Assembly (NCBI RefSeq): GCF_000828855.1
Contig: NZ_AP014631.1
Coordinates: 62,001-126,000, forward strand
Length of the DNA: 64,000 nt
Direction of reading: 5' to 3'
Source of the DNA: Metamycoplasma canadense
GTDB taxonomy: Bacteria > Bacillota_I > Bacilli_A > Mycoplasmatales > Metamycoplasmataceae
Part shown: positions 10,867 through 21,171 of the stretch, piece by piece
Layout: every line of letters begins with the position of its first letter
Position numbering within the stretch: the first letter of the stretch is position 1
Program-made: the position numbers and the translations under genes
Notes under the pieces: model-generated
The model's input: the letters and a program-made list of their open reading frames with translations, nothing else
The model's database searches: none
Told to the model about the DNA's origin: nothing

Positions 10867-10908
10867 AAATAACGAATATTCAATACTTAAAAGATATTCG
10901 TTATTTTA
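10867..10908. terminator. Bidirectional terminator
   Basis: A long stem with AAATAACGAATAT on the left and ATATTCGTTATTT on the right has T-rich flanks on both sides. It serves the MATE gene (plus) and the gyrB-kinase operon (minus). Confidence 0.8.
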
Positions 10909-10917
10909 TATATTAAT

Positions 10918-11727
10918 TTAATTATCTTTTTTTGTTGTTTCAAATGAAATTAATATGTTGAAACTTATACTTTTGATAATTCCGTTTTCAATATTAGCTA
11001 GCGATTCGATTCTAAATACATTATTATCTGTTTTTTTAATACTGTTATTACTATTTAATGTTTTATGAATTATAGAAAACAAATCCTTTATTTCAAAAGC
11101 AATTATATCTTTTTTGCTTTCAAAAAAATGTCACTCATTTTTGTTGTTTTTAAAAAAATATGTTAAGGGTAATCTTAAGCTTGTTATTTGCTTTAAAAAA
11201 TAAATAAAATTAACTCTATCTTTCTTCAAAGTTTTATTAAATTCATTTAATTTTTCATTAACATTGATATTAAAAATATTTTGATCATTTTTATTAGGCA
11301 CAACACTTTTTATATATTCATTATTTTTATTAAAAAAATCATAAAAATTATAACCTGTTGAATAGAAGATAAATGTTGGCATTGATTTTATTCCATAATC
11401 GTATAATTGTTTATTAATTTGAAGACTGCTATCAAGATTAAACAATTCGTTTGCATCAATTGTTTTTTGAAACTGAAATGTATATTTAGTTTTATTGTTT
11501 TCAATATCTTCAATTGTTGTTTTTGTATCATTTTCATTGTCATAAATAAAAGTCAATTTTTTAGTTTGCTTTGAAGAATAGATAATTGAAACAACAGATA
11601 CTGAAACTATTGAAGCAATTAATGAAGAAAACATAAAAATTGAAGTTATGATTTTTTTCTTATTTTTTTTTGATTTTATTTCATTATCTTTTTTAAAATC
11701 ATTTAATTTATTTTTTTTATTTTTCAT
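10918..11727 (-). CDS. Membrane-anchored protein of unknown function
   Basis: The 269-residue protein has a Lys-rich N-terminus (about 25 residues), one hydrophobic segment at about 27-50 (IITSIFMFSSLIASIVS), and then a large, probably extracellular domain with no recognised motif. There is no lipobox cysteine. Two in-frame ATGs compete. AGGA touches the first, whereas it lies 6 nt before the second, so I chose 11727. It begins 15 nt after the tandem kinase-like gene and ends 10 nt before the shared terminator, so it is the last gene of that operon. Its position may hint at a role in surface glycolipid or lipoprotein modification, but that is only guilt by association. Confidence 0.7.
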
Positions 11728-11742
11728 AATCATTCCTAAAAA

Positions 11743-13221
11743 TTATTTTATTTTTTCTTCATCAAGTATTTGACGAACTCTTGAAGCAAAATATTTCGCT
11801 TTTTCATAGTCAGTATTTAATGTCTTGTTATATAAATAATGCGTAAATAAAACAATAACTCTATACTTATAAAATTCATTTGGTTTTTGTTTGCCATAAA
11901 CTTTTCAAAAAAGTTCTTCTTGATTTGGCAAAATATTTAAATTTTCAAACATTAATGCAATATCTAAAAATCTTGAACTTCGGTATGCAACTGATCAATC
12001 AATAATAAAGATACTTTGATTATCACCTCATAAAATATTTTGAACGTTTAAATTATTATGACAGTTTGCATCAATTTTAATATTTTTTATTCAACTAATA
12101 ATTTCATTAATTATTTTTTGATTTCCTATTTCTAAAAATAAGTCTTGATTATTAACATTATTTAAATGCCAAATGACTTTTTTGTCCAAAATAAATTCAG
12201 GAAATTTTATTTCAGAATCATGGTAAGTTCTCATTATTTTAGCTAAAATCTTAACTGAACGAGTTGTTAAAACAAAATTTTCTTTATTATTTAACCATCT
12301 TCAAATTACTTTTGATCCATCTTCATAAATACATGTTGGCACAAAATAAAAACTTGATATTTTATCAATTTCCAAACGATTATCGAACTGATTTTGCTTT
12401 TTATGAACTATGAATTTATTATTATTTGGTGACATTTTGTTTTTATATACATTTAATGGTTCATATTCTTTATTTTTATTAATAGTTAAATTAGAATATG
12501 TTTTTTTATATTTAGCTTCACCATAAACATTCACTAAATATAAATAATCATCAAATTTTTGTTCATCTAATTCAAAAAAATCAATTATTACTTTTTTGTC
12601 AATGCCAATATTTAAATATATTAAAACAAAATCATAATAAGGAGAATTTAAACACACATCTTCAAAATCAACCAACTTAACAAATCCATACTTATTTACT
12701 AAAATATTGTGTTTTTGAATATTGTTATGGCTTAAAACTAAATTATCATCCTTATATTTATGCAATAATTCGTGATATTTTCTATCATTAATATTAAATT
12801 TATTTCAATTAAATTTTTTAATTTTAATATCTAAAGAATGAAAATTTTTAATGCAATTTAAAATAGATTGAATAAGATTATTATCAATTTTAACTTGAAA
12901 TAAGTTAACACCTGGAAATCATTTTTTAATAATAATTCCATCTTTAACAAATAAATAATCCTTGAAATTTTTAACTACTATATATTCATTTCCTAATGTT
13001 GAAAAAAATTTACTTTTTGGTATTCTAATTTGAACCCAAATTTCTTTATATTTAGCAATAAAATATGTATATTCAAGTTCCTTAAAATCAAAACGAGCAT
13101 GAGTTATTTCATCTACTACCTCTTGTCCAAAGGTAGTTAAAAGTGTCTCATACATTAAATTAATTTCTTTTACTCGATTATTATTAGGCGTCATATAAAT
13201 TTTATTTTCTTTTCAATACAT
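11743..13221 (-). CDS. Tandem choline/aminoglycoside-kinase-like protein with altered catalytic loops
   Basis: The 492-residue protein contains two successive kinase-like C-lobes of the APH/choline kinase superfamily. The first has HNNIQKHNIL near residue 160 followed by LVDFED. The second has HNNLNVQNIL near residue 390 followed by IIDWS. In the family the loop reads HxDxxxxN with Asp as catalytic base (HND in the neighbouring gene). Here both copies read HNN, while the downstream metal-binding Asp (VDFED, IDWS) remains. It is either a pseudokinase or an unusual subfamily. The start at 13221 (MYWKEN, UGA as Trp) follows an AAGAAG sequence; ATG 13194 is the alternative. It lies 24 nt after a single-domain homologue. 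Confidence 0.75.
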
Positions 13222-13245
13222 AGTAACTTCTTTTCTTAATTAAAT

Positions 13246-13995
13246 TTAAATCTTATATTTTTTATCATACTCATCAACTAATAAATCAACTCTTTGAATG
13301 TACATTAAATCATCAAAAGGTTTTATTTCGTATTTATTTATTCATAAAACGATTAAAGCATTAACAATAATTTTATGTGCTAATAAATATTTTGGCTCAT
13401 AGTCATCACCATAAGCTTCTAGAAATATTTTTTCTTGCTCTTTATTTAAATTTGATGATTCAATAAAATATGCTAAATCAAAATGAATATCCCCCATTGT
13501 CGCATATTCTCAATCTGTTATAAATATTTCTTTTTCACTATTAATAAAATTAAATAATCATAAATCATTATGAACAGGTGCGGATGAATCAATATTTTTT
13601 AAAAATAAATTTATTTTTTTATAGTGTTTATCTAAAACAGGAATTTTTCTTTTAAATTTTGAAATTGTTTCACGATAAACTTTAAATCTTCTTGCTATTT
13701 GATTTTCTTTATAAAATTTTATTTTTGAATTATGAAGAGTAATTAATTTTTTCCCAATTTCTTTTAATTGGTCATTTGTTACTGTTTTCCAATTTAATAT
13801 CTCTCCTTCAATTCACTCATTTACAATTTCTTTTTCATTTTCAAAAATAGTTTTTGGTACAAATGAAAAACAATTTAATAATTCATTGGGTGTTTTGTGA
13901 TTAAAAGAATCATATTTTTTTACTTTAATAAATTGATTTTTTTCTTCATCAAAATATGTTGTGTTAGTAAAACCTTGATTTTTAACTAATTTCAT
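13246..13995 (-). CDS. Choline kinase-like phosphotransferase (LicA/APH family)
   Basis: The 249-residue protein carries the catalytic loop VHNDLWLFNF (about residues 142-151) and the metal-binding FITDWEYATMGD, as in LicA-type choline kinases and related small-molecule kinases. It would phosphorylate an alcohol such as choline, ethanolamine or a vitamin, using ATP in the cytoplasm. The canonical HND is intact here, unlike in the downstream double-domain protein. It starts 21 nt after gyrB and ends 24 nt before the double kinase, so it sits in the gyrB operon. Choline-containing glycolipids are known in some mycoplasmas, which makes LicA-like activity a plausible but unproven guess. Confidence 0.75.
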
Positions 13996-14016
13996 TAATT
14001 TAAGCTAACTATAAAA

Positions 14017-15984
14017 TTAAAAATCAATGTTTGAAACATATTTTGCATTTTCTTCAATAAAATCATGACGAGGTTCAACCTCTTCACCCATTAAAGTTGT
14101 AAATACCGTATCACAAACTGCCATATCATTAATTTGAACTTGAAGCATTTTTCTTGTTTCGGGGTTCATTGTTGTTTCTCATAATTGTTCGGCATCCATT
14201 TCACCAAGACCTTTATAACGTTGAATTGAAATATTTTTCTTATCTTCCAATTTAACTAAAATTTCTTCTTTTTGAGCATCATTGTAAGCATATTCAACAG
14301 TTTTACCAGAAACAATTTTATACAATGGCGGCATAGCAATATAAACAAAACCGTATTCAATCAAAGGTTTTAAATAACGATAGAAAAATGTCAAAAGAAG
14401 TGTTGAAATATGAGCACCATCAACGTCGGCGTCAGTCATAATTATTATCTTATGATATTTTAATTTATTGATATTGAAATCTTCACCAATTCCAGTTCCT
14501 AAGGCGTGAATTATTGTTTGAATTTCTTGATTTGATAAAAACTTAACTTTATCATTTTTTTCTGCATTAATTACCTTTCCTCTTAATGGTAAAATTGCTT
14601 GAATAGCTCGATTTCTACCACCTTTTGCAGAACCACCAGCAGAATTACCTTCGACAATAAATAATTCTCTTAATTCAGCATTCTTAGATGAACAATCAGC
14701 TAGTTTTCCTGGTAATCCACTAAATTCTAACCCATCTTTTTTTCTTGAGGCATCTTTAGCAGCATCAGCAGCTAGTCTAGCTCTTTGGGTTTGCAAACAT
14801 TTGGCAATAATTTTTTTTGCTATTTCAGGATTTTCAGCTAAATATCTTTCTAAAACTTGTGATACAACCTTATTAGTAGCAGTACGAGCGTTATTTGAAC
14901 CAAATTTAGATTTTGTTTGTCCTTCAAAAACAGGATCATTATGTTTAATAGAAATAACAGCTATTAAACCATCTTTTGAATCATCTTTAGTTATTTTTTC
15001 GTTAGCTTTTAAAAGTTTATTGTCATTTGCATAATTATTAAAAATTCTAACAATTGCATCATAGAAGCCATTTTCGTGTGTCCCACCTTCAGTGGTTTGA
15101 ATATTATTAGCATATGAAACAACATTAGTTGTGTATTCTTCATTATATTGAAAAGCAACTTCAACTGCAATATCAACTTTTTTTCCAACATTATTGTTTT
15201 TATCTTGCTCACCTAGTTGTTTTTCAAAGTCAGTATGCTCACCAATTGCATAAATTACATCAGGAATAATAGTTTTCTTGCCTTTGCTAAGTTCCTTAAC
15301 ATAATCTATAATTCCACCTTCAAAGCAGAAATTTTTTTGATTATTTTTTTCTAAATCAACTAAGTTAAATTTAATTCCTTTATTCAAATAAGCAACTTGT
15401 CTAATGTGATCAGTAATTATTCCAAAGTCAAAAGGTCTTTTTTCCATAATGGTATAGTCGGGATGAAATTTAATTTTAGTTCCAGTTTCGTTTAAGGGAA
15501 CATCACCAATAATTTTTAAATCATCAATAGGTTTTCCACCATTTATATATTTTTGATAATATAGTTTTCCATTTCTTTTTACCCATACTTCTAAAGAATC
15601 ACTTAGAGCATTAACAACAGATGCCCCAACACCATGTAGACCACCACTTACCTTGTAATTACTTGAATCAAACTTACCACCAGCATGCAAAACAGTTAAA
15701 ATAGTTTCGACAGTAGATTTATTAGTTGATGGGTGAATATCAACAGGTATACCTCTACCATTATCCTCAATTTCAATATAATTATTTGAATGCAAAGTAA
15801 CATTAATTTGAGTTGCAAATCCTGCCATAGCTTCATCAACAGAGTTATCTAATATTTCTCATATAAGGTGATGAAGACCTTTATATCCGGTCGATCCAAT
15901 ATACATACCTGGTCTTACTCTAACCGGCTCAAGGCCTTCTAGAACCTGAATATCACTAGCTACATAATTCTTTTGATCTGACAT
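14017..15984 (-). CDS. gyrB: DNA gyrase subunit B
   Basis: The 655-residue type II topoisomerase subunit binds ATP and, with GyrA, introduces negative supercoils. The GHKL ATPase domain shows [17 protein letters not shown] near residue 74 and [14 protein letters not shown]. The TOPRIM domain shows [12 protein letters not shown] near 443 and [10 protein letters not shown] near 515. The C-terminus has [15 protein letters not shown]. Length and the [15 protein letters not shown] segment favour GyrB over ParE. AAGGAG precedes the ATG at 15984. The downstream kinase-like genes follow with gaps of 21-24 nt, so gyrB heads an operon. A palindrome lies in its 5' leader. Confidence 0.93.
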
Positions 15985-16006
15985 AATTCTCCTTAGTTTT
16001 TAATAT

Positions 16007-16040
16007 ATAATTGCTTTGCAATTATTATTAACTAATTATA
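16007..16040 (-). promoter_or_regulatory. gyrB promoter and 5' leader hairpin
   Basis: On the minus strand TATAAT (16040-16035) is followed by a perfect inverted repeat, ATAATTGC-TTT-GCAATTAT at 16007-16025. This would form a hairpin at or very near the 5' end of the gyrB mRNA, about 20 nt before the start codon. It could be an operator or an mRNA-stabilising stem. Confidence 0.5.
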
Positions 16041-16202
16041 CCAAATATTTGCAATAATAATTTGCTTATTTACGAGCTATATAATAGATATTTATAAAAA
16101 TTTATTTATTTAAACTTTTCAACTTATTTTTAAAAGGAATTTAATTCTAGTTAAATAAAAGTTCTTGTAACTTAATATAAGTTATTTATTTATCTAAATT
16201 AA

Positions 16203-16227
16203 AAAAGACAAGTTGTTATCTTGTCAT
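16203..16227 (-). terminator. Terminator of the 16251-17408 gene
   Basis: The stem GACAAG / CTTGTC has a 7-nt loop. On the minus strand it is followed by a run of six T. Confidence 0.75.
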
Positions 16228-16250
16228 TTATTAATAATATATAAATTTGT

Positions 16251-17408
16251 TTAAAATAAATCTTCCTTATCGTCAATCAATGAAAACTTTGAAGAATCAG
16301 AATTATCTTTCTTATCATTTTTTTTATTTAAATTTTCATTATCTAAAGAAATTTTGTTTTCTTCTTTTAATAAATTGTAAACACTATTATAAGAATAAAT
16401 TTCTTTTTCATTATTTAAATTTTCTTTTGATTCTATAAATTCGTTATTAAATTCAATATTAGTTTCATTATTATCTTTTAAATCATTATTTTCAATTTCA
16501 AAATCTTGATTTTGTTCTAAATAAGCATTTTCAATTTCTTGAGTTGAGAAATCAGGTTCATCTGGTAAAATTAAAATTTCTTTTGATTCTTCTTTTTTTA
16601 GTTCTTCTTCATCCTTAAAATTATTAAGATATATTTCTTTTGTTTCATAGGAAAGCGAAGAGTCAATATTTATTGTTTCTTTTGAAGTTTTATCATATTC
16701 AAAAATATCTTTTTTATCCAAATTAATATTTATATTTTTATTCTTAGCTTGCAATAAATTATTTTTTTTCTTTTTATATTTAAATATTCTTTGAATTTTC
16801 GTATCACTTATAAAGAAAAAAACTAATGAAATAATAAAAAGAATAATAGCAAATAAAAATGATAAAACAATACCTATTTTTCCACCGATAAATGATATTA
16901 AAAAATATATAAAACTAAAAATTATGCCAGGTTGTCATTTATAAGGTAATCAAACGTCCCCGTTGCCTTTAAAATCTTGATACCATTTTTTAAAAATATT
17001 TATAAAAGCATTAGAAGCAGTATAATCCTCGGGCTTATATTTTGTATAATAAATTGCTACTCCTAAAATAATCAAACTTAAAATTACAAAAAACAGTCGC
17101 AATAAACTAAAATGAAAAACACCGAATGAGTAAGTTTTTTTCATTTTAAAAATAAATTTAATGGATAAAAATATAAATAAAATGATAAAAATAGGTGAAA
17201 ACATTCCAAAAAACAAACCAAGACTATATGAATAAATGGTCGTTAAACCTTTAATATTTAAAAAAGAAATTACTAAAAAAAATACAGCTAAAAAGCTTAG
17301 AATTGTTCAAATAAACTGTTTATCTTTCCAAAAAAAGTACAGTTTTCTTTTTTTATTTTTTATAGTTTTATTTTTATTCTCAATTATATTTTGTTCATGC
17401 TCAACCAT
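16251..17408 (-). CDS. Polytopic membrane protein with acidic cytoplasmic tail (FtsK N-terminus-like)
   Basis: The 385-residue protein has four or five hydrophobic helices in its first 200 residues. The hydrophobic segments near LGLFFGMFSPIFIILFIFL, and their spacing, recall the membrane anchor of FtsK/SpoIIIE DNA translocases. The rest (about residues 219-385) is a low-complexity, very acidic Asn/Glu/Asp-rich tail ending KFSLIDDKEDLF. There is no Walker motif and no motor domain. It lies 14 nt downstream of the RNase J-like gene and is probably co-transcribed with it. The FtsK comparison is suggestive only. Function unknown. Confidence 0.7.
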
Positions 17409-17422
17409 TTTTTTACCTTAAA

Positions 17423-19078
17423 TTAAATTTCGTATAAAGTTATTACAACCATCGGTTCTTTATTTAAAACCTTAAAAATTTTTCTTTTTATACTTTTTCT
17501 TAATTTTTCTTGAATATCTTTTAGTTCAATATTCGACGTTTGTTTATCCTTAAATTCCTTCAAAAATAAATCATTAACAATTTTAGAAATCATTTCTTTA
17601 TTGTCTTTTGTCATAATTCCATATGATGAAATTTGTAATTGCCCTAAAGGTTTTTTGGTTTTGAAATCAATTAAAGTACTTATTGCTAAAACTCCATCAC
17701 GTGCAAGATTTTCTCTTTCGTTAATTACTTCATGTGATATATCACCAATACCAAACCCATCTATAATTGTATCCCCAACATTCTTAATTCCATGTTTTTG
17801 AGATACTAATTCATTGTTAACAAATTCTGCTATTTTACCGTTTTGAAGTACAATACAACGATTAAAATTCATTCCCGCATCTCTTGCTATATGAGTAGCA
17901 ACAACCAAATATCTATACAACCCTTGAATTGGAATAAAATATTTTGGTTTTAAAGTTTTAATGATATTGAAGATATCTTCTTTGGTTGGATTACATGAAT
18001 AATATTGATCTGAAGATAATTCAATTAAATTAGGTGTATTCCGAGCAATTTCGTCTAATGTTAATGCATAATTTACTTCTAAACCATTAACAGGTGGAGC
18101 AATAATAACTACAGCATCCTCAGGTCTTATTTTTAAATAAACATCATTGTTTGAAGCAATTCTTATAAATCTTAAATATAACCTTTCAATTGCTCCGGTT
18201 ACTAAAATAACTGCATTTGGAATTTCATTAGCAACACGATAATCAACAAATTCTGGTAGCTGTAAATCTGGATTTATTCTTAAAATAAGATTTAAAAATT
18301 GGGAATAGTTTCTTCCGTATGTAACAACAGGACGATTATATCTTTTTGCTAGAACTAAAATTTCATGAGCTGTTATCATATCCTCGTCATAAAGTCCGAC
18401 AATAATTCTTTTATTATTTGGAGTTTCTTTAAATTTATATTCAATTTTTTTTGATATTCAAAGTTTATCAATACTTCTACCCGGATAATTTGAGTGTCCT
18501 GAATCTAAAATTAAAAGTTGAAGAGGTTTACCATTGTCAATAATTGATTTAATTTGTTGAACATCTGTTTTTCCATAAGGTCCTAAATCACCATCAACGA
18601 AATTAGTCATTAAAATAATATTACCACTAGCATATTCAAAGTTTAAACCTATTTGACCAGGTAAACCACCGGCTAAATCAAATGGCGTAACTATTACATC
18701 ATCAAATTTTACCGACATGCTTATAGTTTTAACCTCAAAATCTGTATTTTCAATATTATATTTAGAAATTCTATCTAGTAATACAATTCTACTGAAGGGA
18801 CTTGTATAAATCTTTATACCTGGTACTTTCATTAATAATCATGGGATAGCAGAAAAGGATTCGTTTTTAACATCAGTTATAAAAACTCCAACAATATCTT
18901 TTGATCTCTTTTCTAAAAAATCATAATTACAAATTAATGTATCAATTCCGTTGTGTGAATTAATAGGAACCTTTGTACCTGAATTTATAATAAATAATTT
19001 TTCATTTATTTCTAAAACATAAGAATTTTTACCATTCTCATCTAACCCGCCTAAAGCAAAAAAATTAACCTTATTCAT
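17423..19078 (-). CDS. RNase J family protein with degenerate active site (RNase J2-like)
   Basis: The 551-residue protein has RNase J length and layout: metallo-beta-lactamase and beta-CASP domains and a C-terminal tail. Recognisable segments are VNFFALGGLDENGKN at the start, VFVDYRVANEIPNAVILVTG-like beta-CASP sequence and LKPKYFIPIQGLYRYL. The metal ligands are gone. The usual HGHEDH motif is DVKNES at residues 69-74, TGDF is replaced by MTNF, SGHA by SDQYY, and PxHGE by PIQGL. It is therefore probably not a nuclease itself but a partner of an active RNase J1, as RNase J2 largely is in Bacillus. AAGGAG precedes the ATG. UGA codes Trp at two places. Confidence 0.85.
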
Positions 19079-19159
19079 TGTTCTCCTTAAATTATTATTT
19101 TGAAATTTTAAAGATATTATTAAAAATATTTTAACAACTTTTTTTATTTCTTTATAAGA

Positions 19160-19193
19160 AATATAAAAAAATAAAACAGCTTTTTGCTGCTTT
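19160..19193 (-). terminator. Terminator of the lipoprotein-nuclease gene
   Basis: On the minus strand AAAGCAGC, a loop and GCTGTTTT are followed by a T run. It overlaps the stop codon. Confidence 0.75.
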
Positions 19194-20940
19194 ATTCCAT
19201 TATAATTTCAGCTCCTACAGAAGTATGATCAGATAAAGTTGTTGCATTAGCTATTTTTTCGTTTGGTTTTATTTCAAGATTATTATCTTTCAAGATTTTA
19301 TAAATTTCTTCATCAGGATTATTAACTTTAAAAATGTCGTATTTATATGAATTTGACAATTTTCAATTTGAATCAATTTTATAAAAAAGTTTATCGTAGG
19401 GCTCAGATCAGTTGTTACTATTTCCTAAAGATGTTTTATATTCTTCAGAATCTTTTAAAGCTGACTTATATTTACCTTTTAGAGTTGAAAAAGCTATTTC
19501 TTCTTTTCCAATTTTAATATTCGTATCACCACCAAAAAAAACATTACTTTGTTGACCATCAATTGAATCAAAATAATCTAGTACATTAACTAATTGTTGT
19601 GATTCACGATATTCAAATGCGCCAATTCCAGAAATAGATTTTCTATCTAAGAAATTTCCATAATTTGTTTCAGTTCTGGTTCCTGGAGAATCAAAATGTG
19701 AAAAAACAAATGTCATTTTATATTCGGGTTTAATTTTATATTTAAATTTAACACCGTATGGAGGTCTTGAATATTGAGAATTTTCATTTCCAAAAATATC
19801 AGTGAATTTATTTGTATAACTATAGCCTATTTGACCATTTGAAAAAGCTTCGGTTTCTAATTTTTGTGTATTATAAATAACTGCTACATGTTCAGCTTGA
19901 GCATTGCCAAATATGTCACCTTTTAATTTTTTTGAAACAATATAAGAGTAAATATTTGAACCGTTTAATTTATTTATTTCATCAACTATTTTTTTAACAC
20001 CATCGCCTTCATAAACTTCCGTTAACCCTAAGACGTCAAATTTTTGTTTATTAGCTAAAATAGCAATTCTTTTTGTTTTTTTATCTTGTGTTTTTGATTC
20101 TCCATTAAATTGTCTAATATTTCAATGACCTCACTTTATTTTGTGTTCTTTTAAATTAGATTGGGGTTGTTTATTAGGATTTTGTTGAGAATCATTTGGT
20201 ACATTATTTTTTGATGTAGGATCATCTTGTTTATCTTTATTTTCATTAATATTTGGATTTGTTGGTTCAAATTCATTTTGATCCTTTTTTTCTAAAGAAA
20301 ATAAGATAATTTCATATATTGTATCTTTATTTTTAAATTTAAACGGTATAACTATTGTCCCATCTTCTTTTTTTAAAAATGATAAATAATCATTTTTGTT
20401 ATTTGTAGAAACTATTTCATTATTTTTTAATAATTCGATAAATTCGTTATCAAAAGTTAGATTTTTAAATTCTTTATCCGATCTTTTTGTTCCAAATTTT
20501 AAAACATATTTTTTAGATTTTTTACCAGGTTTAATTTTTCCAAAATATTTTTCGCCAGTTATGTTTTCTTCAGATAGTATTTTTTTAATATCATCTATTG
20601 TTTTTTGTACTAATTTACCAGTGAATATTTTTTTATTTTTAATTTTTTCTGCAATTTCTTCTTGTTTATGAGTTAAATTATCTTCTTCTTGTTTTTTATC
20701 TTCAGGAGTTTTTTGAGGAGCAGTTGGTGATGTTCCATCAGGTAATTGATCTTTTTCTTTTTCTTCTTGATTATCATTTGTTGATTCACTAGGTTTTGTT
20801 GTTTCAGGAGGGGTTTGTTCTTGAGTTCCTTTTGATTTTTTATCTTCTTGTGTATTACCACAAGCTAATAAAATTAATGGAGATGATATTACAGATGTAA
20901 TCGAACCAAAAGTTAATAAAAATTTGCTTATTTTCTTCAT
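19192..20940 (-). CDS. mnuA: Mosaic lipoprotein fused to a MnuA-type membrane nuclease (member B)
   Basis: The 582-residue lipoprotein (signal peptide MKKISKFLLTFGS, lipobox LLACG) has three parts. First comes a Pro/Thr-rich linker at about residues 35-80. Next is the C-terminal domain of the mosaic lipoprotein family at about 90-215, ending VIPFKFKNKDTIYEIILF. Last is an endonuclease/exonuclease/phosphatase-fold nuclease from about residue 265 to the end. Nuclease motifs seen are VLGLTEVYEG, FVFSHFDSPG, GGDTNIK and LSDHTSVGAE near the C-terminus, matching the E, H, DxN and SDH sites of the family. MnuA in other mycoplasmas degrades host nucleic acids at the cell surface to supply nucleotides. 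UGA is read as Trp (for example about 20130 and 19405), which joins the parts into one frame. Confidence 0.87.
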
Positions 20941-21136
20941 ATTTATCCTTTTAATTTAAGAAATTTATTTAAAACACAAATAATACGATTTTATAATTAC
21001 TCTCTACACAACTAATTGAAAGAAGTAATAATGGGGCTAAAAAAATGTCGATAACACAATCATCGATCTTTTTAATAGTTTCATAATTAATATGTTATTT
21101 AAAATATTTTAAATTTGAAAAAAATCATATAAAAAA
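20941..21136. other. Intergenic leader region with small hairpin
   Basis: No gene is seen here. A short inverted repeat (GTCGAT / ATCGAT at about 21049-21069) is flanked by A-rich and T-rich runs and could form a weak terminator in either direction. The promoter of the lipoprotein-nuclease gene must lie here. Confidence 0.35.
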
Positions 21137-21170
21137 CAAAAAAATGCATTAAATCTTATTTTTTTAATGT
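21137..21170 (-). terminator. Terminator of uvrB
   Basis: The stem CATTAAA / TTTAATG has a 9-nt loop. On the minus strand it is followed by CATTTTTTTG. Confidence 0.65.
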
Positions 21171-21171
21171 T

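Noticed and set aside
17236-17421. A 61-codon hydrophobic plus-strand frame ending in a lipobox-like CSCS
   Set aside because: It is antisense to the membrane protein at 16251-17408. Hydrophobicity arises from reading Lys/Asn codons backwards.
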